A stretch of 64,000 bases of DNA from Dendrophyllia cribrosa (lineage: Eukaryota; Cnidaria; Anthozoa; Scleractinia; Dendrophylliidae), in assembly GCA_024195265.1 (NCBI GenBank), contig JAJLRJ010000006.1:5083615-5147614 (forward strand), written 5' to 3'. Shown here piece by piece: positions 34,625-47,175 of the stretch; within the stretch, counting starts at the first letter, position 1, and every line of letters starts with the position of its first letter. The notes beneath the pieces are model-generated. The model saw nothing but the letters and a program-made list of their open reading frames with translations. It was not told the origin of the DNA and ran no database searches. The position numbers and the translations under genes are program-made.

Positions 34625-35420
34625 ATACAGCGTGTCGCCTCTTAGTGGGTGGGAGCGATGAGAGGCGGCTGTATTCGCAGGCAAAGAGAAACAGGTCTGT
34701 AAACATTTGCCTTCTTGAATGAATTTGGCAGGCGGGTGAACTTAACTAAATACAGATAACGTAAATCCAGAGGGGCCCAGGTGCCACGAAGCTCTTTAGA
34801 ACCTCTCATTTTATTGGCCCTGGGTATCACGAAGCTCTATTCAGGGCTAGGGTCCATTCTTCTGTTGTTTGCTCTATTGTTTTCTCAGCCAATCCTGTGA
34901 GGCGTTATCAGAGCTTCGTACCCGCTGATCCAGAGTGAATATTTTTTAATTTACATGTGATTAAAAAAATTGTAGTCTGGCCCAGCGTCTTTTGTTTGTT
35001 TATTTTTAGTAGGAAGAGCGTTCAAGGTTTATTAAATTGCATTCTTATTGGATGTTAATTTACAGCTGTATCTCTCTATACATGCACTTAAGGTAGTGCC
35101 GAGCGCTGATCGAGTGTAGGAACTAAACGGTTGGAAATCAAGCCTAGGGTGCTTGACTCATCTTTGAATTAATCGGAAGTAAAGGTTTAAGGGGGAGAAT
35201 CGTAACTACAATGCCGTTGCTAAGTACACGGACCTGCGGGCTATAGAGGTCAGCGGATTCGATCGATCCAACATTGCAGCAAGAACGGCGACTGCATGGA
35301 GCAAGATGTATTATGCGCATGCGTCACTAGTGCCATTCGTAAACCGAGCAAAACACGTGGAAAGAGAAAATTTTCTAAAATGGGTACCGGAAACATTTTT
35401 GGGTGGATCTTTGAGTCTTA
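34625..35420. other. Intergenic sequence after RALGAPB
   Basis: No gene or clear repeat recognised. A short inverted pair (gaagctctttagaacctctc region and tcacgaagctctatt) is visible near 34790-34840. Confidence 0.4.
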
Positions 35421-35710
35421 AGGCCCGTTTACACATGCGATTTTTGTCGCACTTGTCAATGCAATTTTTGTCGCGCGCAAGTTGCATCTTCAAATCGCAT
35501 GTGTAAACGGGCGGCGATTTGGGTGCGATTTGTCGCGCGATGTCGCAGAGGTTTCGAACATGTTCGAAACCTGATGCAACTTGGCGGCGATTTTTGGGAA
35601 ATCACGGCAAATGTCGTACCCGAATCGCACAGGAAATCGCCGCCCGTTTACACATGCGACAAAAATTGCATTGGAGAGCGCGACAAAAATCGCATGTGTA
35701 AACGGGCCTT
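35421..35710. mobile_element. MITE, TIR aaggcccgtttacacatgcg (intact)
   Basis: 31-bp TIRs are exact inverted copies (aaggcccgtttacacatgcg.. and ..cgcatgtgtaaacgggcctt). The interior is a hierarchy of cgatttttgtcgc / gcgacaaaaatcg repeats and a palindrome (ggtttcgaacatgttcgaaacc). Flanks are tctta on the left and tatg on the right, so no clear target duplication. Confidence 0.93.
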
Positions 35711-35786
35711 TATGTTTCACAAATTCTATAGCTTGCACTTGTCTTGCACAGTTGGAAATCTATTTATAAAAACGTGCAATTATTGA

Positions 35787-35935
35787 AGAGGTTCATTTGA
35801 ATGGTCACACCATAGGATTTCATCAACAGACTCAAAAGTTAGAACCACCTTCTACAGCGTAATAAATAGTACCATGGTAAAGTACTGCTCAGTAGCTTTC
35901 AGTTTAAGTAATGATTCGCAGAAGAAGGAAAGTGC
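35787..35935 (+). repeat. Dispersed repeat family 5, copy
   Basis: tcatttgaatggtcacacca, atttcatcaacagactc and aaagtactgctcagtagctt recur at 4917-4990, 33700-33880 and, shorter, at 36340-36390, directly before the satellite array. Confidence 0.6.
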
Positions 35936-38219
35936 TGAAACGCAATGCACGATGGAATGTCAACTTTTTTCATTGTTACAACTAGTGATCTGATTGGCCT
36001 AGACTCGAAAACCGCTAAAAAGTTAAGGTTCAAGGTGCAGTTTGTCTAATTATTTTAAGGTTTCAAGTAATTTAAGACCCAATCGCACAACATACAATTT
36101 TTAAAAGATTTGTATTTGTATTTGGGGAACTTCATCAAAGAAGCAAAATTATTAGCTATTGTCTTCTGCTATTCTGATTGGTTAAGCACAAACATTTCCC
36201 AAAGTTTATTTGACGCAAATGGATTTTCTTTATTTTTATACTGAAATATAATTATGAACCATCAGCCCCTCCTCTATTCTTAAAATCAAAGATATTCTAT
36301 GTGGGAAAGAGCCAATGCGGCAGAACAATGAAGTTTACGGTAGTTCTTATGTGGAGCATCACTTAAATGGTCGCACCATCAAATTACAGTTGGCTCTGGG
36401 AGTAGTGGTAATAGTAGTAGACAGGATCCCAGTAGTATGTGTTTATTATTCAACATAGCATTCTACATTACTACATTACATCACATCACATTACAGTTGA
36501 CTCTGGGAGTAGTGGTAATAGTAATAGACAGGATCCCAGTAGTATGTGTTTATTATTCAACATAGCATTCTACATTACTATATTACATCACATCACATTA
36601 CAGTTGACTCTGGGAGTAGTGGTAATAGTAGTAGACAGGATCCCAGTAGTATGTGTTTATTATTTAACATAGCATTCTACATTACTACATTACATCACAT
36701 CACATTACAGTTGACTCTGGTAGTAGTGGTAATAGTAGTAGACAGGGTCCCAGTGGTATGTGTTTATTATTTAACATAGCATTCTACATTACTACATTAC
36801 ATCACATCACATCACATTACAGTTGACTCTGGGAGTAGTGGTAATAGTAATAGACAGGGCCCCAGTAGTATGTGTTTATTACTCGACATAGCATACTACA
36901 TTAGCTACATTACATCACATCACATTACAGTTGACTCTGGGAGTAGTGGTAATAGTAATAGACAGGGTCCCAGTAGTATGTATTTATTACTCGACATAGC
37001 ATACTACATTACTACATTACATCGCATCACATTACAGTTGACTCTGGGAGTAGTGGTAATAGTAGTAGACAGGGTCCCAGTAGTATGTGTTTATTATTCA
37101 ACATAGCATTCTACATTACTACATTACATCACATCACATTACAGTTGACTCTGGGAGTAGTGGTAATAGTAATAGACAGGGTCCCAGTAGTATGTGTTTA
37201 TTATTCGACATAGCATTCTACATTACTACATTACATCACATTACAGTTGACTCTGGGAGTAGTGGTAATAGTAGTAGACAGGGTCCCAGTAGCATGTGTT
37301 TATTATTCGACATAGCATTCTACATTACTACATTACATCACATCACATTACAGTTGACTCTGGGAGTAGTGGTAATAGTAGTAGACAGGGTCCCAGTAGT
37401 ATGTGTTTATTATTTGACACAGCATTCTACATTACTACATTACATCACATCACATTACAGTTGACTCTGGGGGTAGTGGTAATAGTAGTAGACAGGATCC
37501 CAGTAGCATGTGTTTATTATTCGACATAGCATTCTACATTACTACATTACATCACATCACATTACAGTTGACTCTGGGAGTAGTGGTAATAGTAGTAGAC
37601 AGGGTCCCAGTAGCATGTGTTTATTATTCGACATAGCATTCTACATTACTACATTACATCACATCACATTACAGTTGACTCTGGGAGTAGTGGTAATAGT
37701 AGTAGACAGGGCCCCAGTAGCATGTGTTTATTATTCGACATAGCATTCTACATTACTACATTACATCACATCACATTACAGTTGACTCTGGGAGTAGTGG
37801 TAATAGTAGTAGACAGGGTCCCAGTAGCATGTGTTTATTATTCCACATAGCATTCTACATTACTACATTACATCACATCACATTACAGTTGACTCTGGGA
37901 GTAGTGGTAATAGTAGTAGACAGGGTCCCAGTAGTATGTGTTTATTATTCAACATAGCATTCTACATTACTACATTACATCACATCACATTACAGTTGAC
38001 TCTGGGAGTAGTGGTAATAGTAGTAGACAGGGTCCCAGTAGTATGTGTTTATTATTCGACATAGCATTCTACATTACTACATTACATCACATTACAGTTG
38101 ACTCTGGGAGTAGTGGTAATAGTAGTAGACAGGGTCCCAGTAGCATGTGTTTATTATTCGACATAGCATTCTACATTACTACATTACATCACATTACAGT
38201 TGACTCTGGGAGTAGTGGT

Positions 38220-39940
38220 AATAGTAGTAAACAGGTCCCAGTAGTATGTGTTTATTATTCGACATAGCATTCTACATTACTACATTACATCACATTACAG
38301 TTGACTCTGGGAGTAGTGGTAATAGTAGTAGACAGGTCCCAGTAGTATGTGTTTATTATTCGACATAGCATTCTACATTACTACATTACATCACATTACA
38401 GTTGACTCTGGGAGTAGTGGTAATAGTAGTAGACAGGTCCCAGTAGTATGTGTTTATTATTCGACATAGCATTCTACATTACTACATTACATCACATTAC
38501 AGTTGACTCTGGGAGTAGTGGTAATAGTAGTAGACAGGGTCCCAGTAGCATGTGTTTATTATTCGACATAGCATTCTACATTACTACATTACATCACATT
38601 ACAGTTGACTCTGGGAGTAGTGGTAATAGTAGTAGACAGGTCCCAGTAGTATGTGTTTATTATTCGACATAGCATTCTACATTACTACATTACATCACAT
38701 TACAGTTGACTCTGGGAGTAGTGGTAATAGTAGTAGACAGGTCCCAGTAGTATGTGTTTATTATTCGACATAGCATTCTACATTACTACATTACATCACA
38801 TTACAGTTGACTCTGGGAGTAGTGGTAATAGTAGTAGACAGGTCCCAGTAGTATGTGTTTATTATTCGACATAGCATTCTACATTACTACACTACATCAC
38901 ATTACAGTTGACTCTGGGAGTAGTGGTAATAGTAGTAGACAGGTCCCAGTAGTATGTGTTTATTATTCGACATAGCATTCTACATTACTACATTACATCA
39001 CATTACAGTTGACTCTGGGAGTAGTGGTAATAGTAGTAGACAGGTCCCAGTAGTATGTGTTTATTATTCGACATAGCATTCTACATTACTACATTACATC
39101 ACATTACAGTTGACTCTGGGAGTAGTGGTAATAGTAGTAGACAGGGTCCCAGTAGCATGTGTTTATTATTCGACATAGCATTCTACATTACTACATTACA
39201 TCACATTACAGTTGACTCTGGGAGTAGTGGTAATAGTAGTAGACAGGTCCCAGTAGTATGTGTTTATTATTCGACATAGCATTCTACATTACTACATTAC
39301 ATCACATTACAGTTGACTCTGGGAGTAGTGGTAATAGTAGTAGACAGGTCCCAGTAGTATGTGTTTATTATTCGACATAGCATTCTACATTACTACATTA
39401 CATCACATTACAGTTGACTCTGGGAGTAGTGGTAATAGTAGTAGACAGGTCCCAGTAGTATGTGTTTATTATTCGACATAGCATTCTACATTACTACATT
39501 ACATCACATTACAGTTGACTCTGGGAGTAGTGTTAATAGAAGTAGACAGGTCCCAGTAGTATGTGTTTATTATTCGAAATAGCATTCTACATTACTACAT
39601 TACATCACATTACAGTTGACTCTGGGAGTAGTGGTAATAGTAGTAGACAGGGTCCCAGTAGCATGTGTTTATTATTCGACATAGCATTCTACATTACTAC
39701 ATTACATCACATTACAGTTGACTCTGGGAGTAGTGGTAATAGTAGTAGACAGGTCCCAGTAGTATGTGTTTATTATTCGACATAGCATTCTACATTACTA
39801 CATTACATCACATTACAGTTGACTCTGGGAGTAGTGGTAATAGTAGTAGACAGGGTCCCAGTAGCATGTGTTTATTATTCGACATAGCATTCTACATTAC
39901 TACATTACATCACATTACAGTTGACTCTGGGAGTAGTGGT
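38220..39940 (+). repeat. Satellite higher-order repeat, copy 1 (1,721 bp, 17 monomers)
   Basis: Variant monomers recur at a fixed distance of 1,721 bases: agtaaacaggtcc at 38227 and 39948; actacactacatc at 38886 and 40607; gttaatagaagtag plus cgaaatagc at 39531-39580 and 41252-41301; the gcatg/ggtccc monomers follow the same spacing. This copy ends where the second begins. Confidence 0.9.
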
Positions 39941-41661
39941 AATAGTAGTAAACAGGTCCCAGTAGTATGTGTTTATTATTCGACATAGCATTCTACATTA
40001 CTACATTACATCACATTACAGTTGACTCTGGGAGTAGTGGTAATAGTAGTAGACAGGTCCCAGTAGTATGTGTTTATTATTCGACATAGCATTCTACATT
40101 ACTACATTACATCACATTACAGTTGACTCTGGGAGTAGTGGTAATAGTAGTAGACAGGTCCCAGTAGTATGTGTTTATTATTCGACATAGCATTCTACAT
40201 TACTACATTACATCACATTACAGTTGACTCTGGGAGTAGTGGTAATAGTAGTAGACAGGGTCCCAGTAGCATGTGTTTATTATTCGACATAGCATTCTAC
40301 ATTACTACATTACATCACATTACAGTTGACTCTGGGAGTAGTGGTAATAGTAGTAGACAGGTCCCAGTAGTATGTGTTTATTATTCGACATAGCATTCTA
40401 CATTACTACATTACATCACATTACAGTTGACTCTGGGAGTAGTGGTAATAGTAGTAGACAGGTCCCAGTAGTATGTGTTTATTATTCGACATAGCATTCT
40501 ACATTACTACATTACATCACATTACAGTTGACTCTGGGAGTAGTGGTAATAGTAGTAGACAGGTCCCAGTAGTATGTGTTTATTATTCGACATAGCATTC
40601 TACATTACTACACTACATCACATTACAGTTGACTCTGGGAGTAGTGGTAATAGTAGTAGACAGGTCCCAGTAGTATGTGTTTATTATTCGACATAGCATT
40701 CTACATTACTACATTACATCACATTACAGTTGACTCTGGGAGTAGTGGTAATAGTAGTAGACAGGTCCCAGTAGTATGTGTTTATTATTCGACATAGCAT
40801 TCTACATTACTACATTACATCACATTACAGTTGACTCTGGGAGTAGTGGTAATAGTAGTAGACAGGGTCCCAGTAGCATGTGTTTATTATTCGACATAGC
40901 ATTCTACATTACTACATTACATCACATTACAGTTGACTCTGGGAGTAGTGGTAATAGTAGTAGACAGGTCCCAGTAGTATGTGTTTATTATTCGACATAG
41001 CATTCTACATTACTACATTACATCACATTACAGTTGACTCTGGGAGTAGTGGTAATAGTAGTAGACAGGTCCCAGTAGTATGTGTTTATTATTCGACATA
41101 GCATTCTACATTACTACATTACATCACATTACAGTTGACTCTGGGAGTAGTGGTAATAGTAGTAGACAGGTCCCAGTAGTATGTGTTTATTATTCGACAT
41201 AGCATTCTACATTACTACATTACATCACATTACAGTTGACTCTGGGAGTAGTGTTAATAGAAGTAGACAGGTCCCAGTAGTATGTGTTTATTATTCGAAA
41301 TAGCATTCTACATTACTACATTACATCACATTACAGTTGACTCTGGGAGTAGTGGTAATAGTAGTAGACAGGGTCCCAGTAGCATGTGTTTATTATTCGA
41401 CATAGCATTCTACATTACTACATTACATCACATTACAGTTGACTCTGGGAGTAGTGGTAATAGTAGTAGACAGGTCCCAGTAGTATGTGTTTATTATTCG
41501 ACATAGCATTCTACATTACTACATTACATCACATTACAGTTGACTCTGGGAGTAGTGGTAATAGTAGTAGACAGGTCCCAGTAGTATGTGTTTATTATTC
41601 GACATAGCATTCTACATTACTACATTACATCACATTACAGTTGACTCTGGGAGTAGTGGTA
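39941..41661 (+). repeat. Satellite higher-order repeat, copy 2
   Basis: Carries the same sequence of monomer variants as copy 1, in the same order, 1,721 bases on. The two look almost identical, so the duplication is recent. No third copy follows: the agtaaacagg variant is absent at the expected place near 41669. Confidence 0.9.
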
Positions 41662-42866
41662 ATAGTAGTAGACAGGTCCCAGTAGTATGTGTTTATTATT
41701 CGACATAGCATTCTACATTACTACATTACATCACATTACAGTTGACTCTGGGAGTAGTGGTAATAGTAGTAGACAGGTCCCAGTAGTATGTGTTTATTAT
41801 TCGACATAGCATTCTACATTACTACATTACATCACATTACAGTTGACTCTGGGAGTAGTGGTAATAGTAGTAGACAGGTCCCAGTAGTATGTGTTTATTA
41901 TTCGACATAGCATTCTACATTACTACATTACATCACATTATAGTTGACTCTGGGAGTAGTGGTAATAGTAGTAGACAGGTCCCAGTAGTATGTGTTTATT
42001 ATTCGACATAGCATTCTACATTACTACATTACATCACATTACAGTTGACTCTGGGAGTAGTGGTAATAGTAGTAGACAGGGTCCCAGTAGTATGTGTTTA
42101 TTATTTGACACAACATTCTACATTACTACATTACATCACATCACATTACAGTTGACTCTGGGGGTAGTGGTAATAGTAGTAGACAGGATCCCAGTAGTAT
42201 GTGTTTATTATTCGACATAGCATTCTACATTACTACATTACATCACATCACATTACAGTTGACTCTGGGAGTAGTGGTAATAGTAGTAGACAGGGTCCCA
42301 GTAGTATGTGTTTATTATTTGACACAACATTCTACATTACTACATTACATCACATCACATTACAGTTGACTCTGGGGGTAGTGGTAATAGTAGTAGACAG
42401 GATCCCAGTAGTATGTGTTTATTATTCGACATAGCATTCTACATTACTACATTGCATCACATCACATTACAGTTGACTCTGGGAGTAGTGGTAATAGTAG
42501 TAGACAGGGTCCCAGTAGTATGTGTTTATTATTCGACATAGCATTCTACATTACTACATTACATCACATCACATTACAGTTGACTCTGGGAGTAGTGGTA
42601 ATAGTAGTAGACAGTGTCCCAGTAGTATGTGTTTATTATTCGACATAGCATTCTACATTACTACATTACATCACATCACATTACAGTTGACTCTGGGAGT
42701 AGTGGTAAGTACTATTTACAATATGAGTGGCGATGTTGTATCGGATTTACAATCTCGAGCCGAAGGCGGGAGATTGTGAATCCGATACAACATTGCCACG
42801 AATATTGTAAAGTACTTATGATATTTTACACTCCATTGTTATGCAAACATTTTCTATTGTTTCTGA

Positions 42867-43055
42867 AAACCGACGTGGATAAGGTTATGTAACACACTGT
42901 TAATGAACAAGCTTTTTCTTTTTTAAACAACACCAACGTGGATTTGGTTATGTAACACACTGTTAATGATCAAGCTTTTGTTTTTTTAAACAACACCAAC
43001 GTGGATAAGGTTATGTAACACTCTGTTCCTGAATAACCTTTTCTTTTTTAAACAA
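42867..43055 (+). repeat. ~75-bp tandem repeat, 3 units
   Basis: Each unit has aacgtggataaggttatgta, acacactgttaatgaacaag and cttttttaaacaacacc. Confidence 0.9.
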
Positions 43056-43137
43056 TAGTGTTTTGTGGGCGAAAAATCGAGACAAATTTGAATATTCACT
43101 TCGGTATAGCTGCTAAGCCAGAGGAGTCGTAACAAGC

Positions 43138-43529
43138 ATGGCTCGTCAGTTTAGGAAACCAAAAAGTCCTAAAGAGGAGGAATCTTGGTTGAAAGAAACT
43201 GTTCCTCGTAATACTAGGCACAGCACTAAATGGAGTGTTAAAATATTTGAAGAGTGGCAGAATACTCGTAAAAATAAAGTAGCCAAAAACGAGTCGGTTG
43301 GATTTCCCTGTAATCTGGAAGAGATCCAAGATGTAACGGTTCCAATCACTGAACTGTCACCTGCATCTCTGAACTTTTGGCTGACCAAATTCGTTGGCGA
43401 AGTTGTAAAAAAGACTGGTGGTCGGTATCCTCCAAAGACACTTTACCAAATAGTTTGCGGCCTCAATAGGCGTATATTGAATATCAACGCGGAAAGAGGA
43501 GTGAATGTACTGAGCAATAGTGAACAACG
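43138..43529 (+). CDS. Crypton/DUF3504-type tyrosine-recombinase N-terminal exon (fragment)
   Basis: The ATG at 43138 opens 130 codons ending at a donor (gaacaacg/gtaagc). The product reads KWSVKIFEEWQNTRKN, then LSPASLNFWLTKFVGEV and GGRYPPKTLYQIVCGLNR. This is the recognisable N-terminal (core-binding, SAM-like) part of the DUF3504 proteins that derive from Crypton tyrosine recombinases (ZMYM2/QRICH1-like in vertebrates), which in cnidarians are mostly mobile copies. The catalytic domain (R..HxxR..Y) was not found downstream: satellite resumes about 450 bases later. So it is a first exon or a truncated copy, not a full gene. Confidence 0.65.
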
Positions 43530-43689
43530 GTAAGCCTGTTTGTGATATTTTGAAATTTGCATGGGTTGTACTGCACTATTAATTTCAATTTCAAGTAAAG
43601 TAAGATACATTTGTAACAATAAAGCAGTTCAGTCCAAAAATTAAATGTGGATTTTAATTGCGAGCTGTTCTGCATCGTTCATACAGAAA

Positions 43690-43797
43690 AATCTATTAGT
43701 ATTCTGTTTATACAGAATACTAATAGATCTATTAGTATTCTGTATATACAGAATACTAATAGATCTATTAGTATTCTGTATATATACAGAATACTAA
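43690..43797. repeat. Tandem perfect palindromes (tattagtattctgta)
   Basis: attagtattctgtatatacagaatactaat occurs three times in a row (first with tttatac, third with an extra ta), joined by agatct, so every unit and every junction is itself a palindrome. Confidence 0.9.
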
Positions 43798-43974
43798 TTA
43801 AGGTCATTATTTATTGTATTAATTCATCAACCCCAACATTTCCCTGCTGACTATTCAAACCCTCCCCGTGCTTTCAACTACTTGGGATTATTATCGGGTA
43901 TACAAGTATGTTCACGTGAACTTAATGCTGCGCAGAGATTGGACAGAAACCTTATGAATTATTAATGAATATTA

Positions 43975-44525
43975 TAATAGTAGTAGACAGGATCCCAGTA
44001 GTGTGTGTTTATTATTCGACATAGCATTCTACATTACTACATTACATCACATTACAGTTGACTCTGGGAGTAGTGGTAATAGTAGTAGACGGTGTCTCAG
44101 TAGTGTGTGTTTATTATTCGACATAGCATTCTACATTACTACATTACATCACATTACAGTTGACTCTGGGAGTAGTGGTAATAGTAGTAGACGGTGTCTC
44201 AGTAGTGTGTGTTTATTATTCGACATAGCATTCTACATTACTACATTACATCACATCACATTACAGTTGACTCTGGGAGTAGTGGTAATAGTAATAGACA
44301 GGGTCCCAGTAGTGTGTGTTTATTATTCGACATAGCATTCTACATTACATCACATCACATTACAGTTGACTCTGGGAGTAGTGGTAATAGTAGTAGACAG
44401 GTCCCAGTAGCATGTGTTTATTATTCGACATAGCATTCTACATTACTACATTACATTACAGTTGACTCTGGGAGTAGTATTGATAGTAGTAGACGGTGTC
44501 TCAGTAGTGTGTGTTTATTGTGCCT
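43975..44525 (+). repeat. 101/107-bp satellite array, right block
   Basis: Five to six monomers of the same satellite with their own variants (gacggtgtctcagtagtgtg). Ends inside a monomer at tgtgtttattg. Confidence 0.95.
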
Positions 44526-46090
44526 TACTCTCCAAAGTGAGGTAATGGCCTACTAACAATAAAGGATAAACATAGTACAGTAAAATAATTACAGGAAACG
44601 TAATACAAAAATATTAATGCAAAATAACTAATTAATTGAATACATTTTTGTTGATGTTCTCTTATCTTTTCTGTAACATTAAATGAATATGTTTGACAAC
44701 AATTTTACTAGTACAGTGTAACCTCCATTAAGGAAGACACCCTCTCTGAGTGGTGCAATGTAACCTGTTTAATTTTTAGGCAAAATATTTATAAGCCAAA
44801 CCTCACGAAGCTTTTGGTCGTTTTCGCAAAAAATCGTTTGAACGGGGTTTCGTTTAATTATACGAACCCCATTATCAGAAACACATTTTGCCAGTCCTTC
44901 GGCACTTCGTTATATCGGGGTTACACTGTAATAAGTATAGGGGTTTATATCAGGGTTACACTGTAACAAGTATAGGGGTTTATATCAGGGTTACACTGTA
45001 ATAAGTATAGGGGTTTATATCAGGGTTACACTGTAATAAGTATAGGGGTTTATATCAGGGTTACACTGTCATAAGTACAGGGGTTTATATCGGGCTGGAT
45101 TACACTGTAATAAGTAAAGGCGGTCAACAAATCTGACCAAAAGTCCACAAAGATTGCATCCTTCCTTGAATACAAAATACAAAAAAGATTTCCTAACTGA
45201 TCTACTTAAATGTAAAATTTATCCTACATACTATATTTTTAAGATATATGCTAGCTCTTGACTCCGTACTAGTAAATTTTCCGTTGCCCTCAAGGAGACC
45301 TTTTCTCATAGAACGGTCATTTTAGATTTTAGCACCCTAAGCGGTACCAATCTACAAGTTTTCACCCCTAAAAGGTACGACGAGCACCCCCGTCAGTTTT
45401 ATTTGAGAGAACCCCCCCCCCCCCTTTCCCACCAGCACTCCCCTGGGCATTGACTACCCTTACATATGTGCTCAATAACTTTCTAATAACATTGTGTAAA
45501 TGAATTAAAGATGGTTTCCTCTTTCTCTACCTACATCCACCTGAGAGTCCAAGTCTTAATGCTGATTTTTCAGCAAAAAATAAATCCGTCAATTTCATAT
45601 CTATGTCTCCTTAACAAAAAAAACTTGTGTTATTTATTTTTAAAAATTAATAGTGACCTTAATTATTTCCATGCATATTAATCTTTAACACTACATTCAC
45701 ATCAAGGAGGCCAATTAATCATAAACGGTTTCTTTTAGTCCTCTTTATCGTCACTTTTCATACAATTGTTCTTCGGTTCTATTTTTACATGTGTGGTCAG
45801 AAGATGAATTGAATTGAATCGAGGAGACGTCTGTTGTCAGGCCATAGTTTCTATATGGCTACTGTAAACCTACAACAGCACCTGGTGAGTAATCGCTGCT
45901 AATTTTAATATGAACATTAGTATACAATCATCTCTCTAAAATAAGATTAGCGACAACGATACACGTAACACCTGCCGACCCTAAATATGGTAGCTGAGGA
46001 GCGTGTCCATGTGGGAGCTTTCTTATAATAGGGGAGGGGAGGGTAGGGGGTTTAAGCTAGTGCGCGTCATTAATGTTTATAGACCACTTA
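44526..46090. other. Intergenic sequence with a 36-bp tandem repeat
   Basis: Apart from the tandem repeat (44915-45115) and a C run (45412-45424) I recognise no gene or repeat. Confidence 0.5.
44915..45115 (+). repeat. 36-bp tandem repeat, ~5 units
   Basis: Unit: aagtataggggtttatatca + gggttacactgtaat, with small changes. Confidence 0.93.
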
Positions 46091-46094
46091 TCTC

Positions 46095-46522
46095 TTAAAT
46101 TTCTTCCGTTTTCTGAAGTCTCGGAAGACAAGACAAATTTTCTTGCAATTTGACAGCTTCAGCCCAGTGGTTTATCCCTCTCTGGGTATGTGGATACTGA
46201 GTATTTAACTTGAAAGGTACGGTCCTTCGTAACTCCAGCATCACTGAAATGAGATCCAATGTCTGCCAGCGCTTGTTCAGAAGCTGCAACATTGTGGGTA
46301 GAGGAATTCGTGTTCGCCGATAATACGAATAATTCACGTGAAGAGTTTCCCGGGGAATTTCATCATTTTCCCTCCAATTTAAGATATTGTTTATCACCAG
46401 CTTCATATTTGGAATTAATGCTAACCTCTCTTTCAAACATCTTCCTATCATTTCTGTGAGTTGTTTGTGCCAGGACGTGCTATCGCTCACAGTAATTACG
46501 ACTAAAAGGGTCGACCCTTCAC
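46095..46522 (-). CDS. Death-fold/coiled-coil gene, exon 3 (last)
   Basis: Minus strand. The acceptor (tctttatag) is followed by two bases that complete the split glycine codon left by exon 2, then 141 codons to a stop at 46095-46097. Reads GEGSTLLVVITVSDSTSW to LPRLQKTEEI. No known domain recognised; it is mixed helical and strand-like with little low complexity. Joined to exons at 50798 and 51286 because phase and reading frame match; the intron of 4.3 kb is filled with transposons. Confidence 0.6.
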
Positions 46523-47175
46523 CTATAAAGAGAACAAACAGTAGACCATTTTGATTTTTAAGTTCGTAGGAAATAGGTTTTAACAAATATTCATAGGCAA
46601 TTAACTGAAGGTAATTTTTAACATGTATATATTTATTAGCTCTTTAAGTATTTTACATATGTATATATTTTTGTTTTTTATCTTTTAAGTATTTTTATTA
46701 CAGTCTCCCCAATTATCTACTAAGCTAAATACTTTGGACACTATAATAAAGGTTTTGTTGTTGTTGTTGTTGCTGTTGCTGTTGTCATTTAATAACGGTG
46801 TCTCCTAGCAAAACATCAGTATTAACTGCTTTTACTTTAATTATAAGATAGCCGTACTGGGGATACGAGTGAGATTCCCACAGCCAGCTAGCGCACGTTT
46901 AAAATTTAATGACATTTTACATATCTACCGCTTTTTAAGATGCGAGATAGACGTGGTCAGACATGCTAATCCAGCTATGTCGTAACAGGCTTAAAATTAC
47001 TTAGGGCGCTTACCATTTGTCAGAACTGGCCGGCCGGACCGCTCAATTCGTTAATAGCGGAGCCCGCGGGCCGAAGGCCCGGCGGAGCACCATACTCATA
47101 GAACCAATGCCGTCATTTTTCATGGTCATGGCTATCGGAATGTTTCGCGGGCGCCTTGTGCGCCCGCCGAAGCTG

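Larger units (their letters stand above)
36385..42707 (+). repeat. 101/107-bp satellite array, main block
   Basis: About 61 head-to-tail monomers built on attacagttgactctgggag, tagtggtaatagtagtagac, aggtcccagtagtatgtgtt, tattattcgacatagcattc and tacattactacattacatca. The flanking parts (to ~38040 and after ~42010) use a 107-bp form with a doubled catca and the gggtcccag spelling; the middle uses 101/102-bp forms. Open frames here arise because the monomer lacks stops in some frames; they carry no gene. Confidence 0.98.
42708..43974 (+). mobile_element. Insertion within the satellite carrying a Crypton-like exon
   Basis: The satellite monomer breaks off at agtggtaa and resumes at taatagtagtagacagg, so ~1.27 kb was inserted between. 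It starts with a hairpin (42708-42822: gtactatttacaatat..tgttgtatcggatt and its complement), followed by a 3-unit ~77-bp tandem repeat (42867-43055) and the exon at 43138. Whether one mobile unit or nested pieces is unclear. Confidence 0.65.

Noticed and set aside
36439..44433. A series of ~75-110 aa open frames with near-identical sequence
   Set aside because: They are readings of the non-coding satellite monomer. Each ends after two or three units because 101, 102 and 107 are not all multiples of three.
36385..44525. Could the regular ~101-bp repeat be a CRISPR array?
   Set aside because: The whole monomer is conserved; there are no unique spacers, and the setting is an animal genome.
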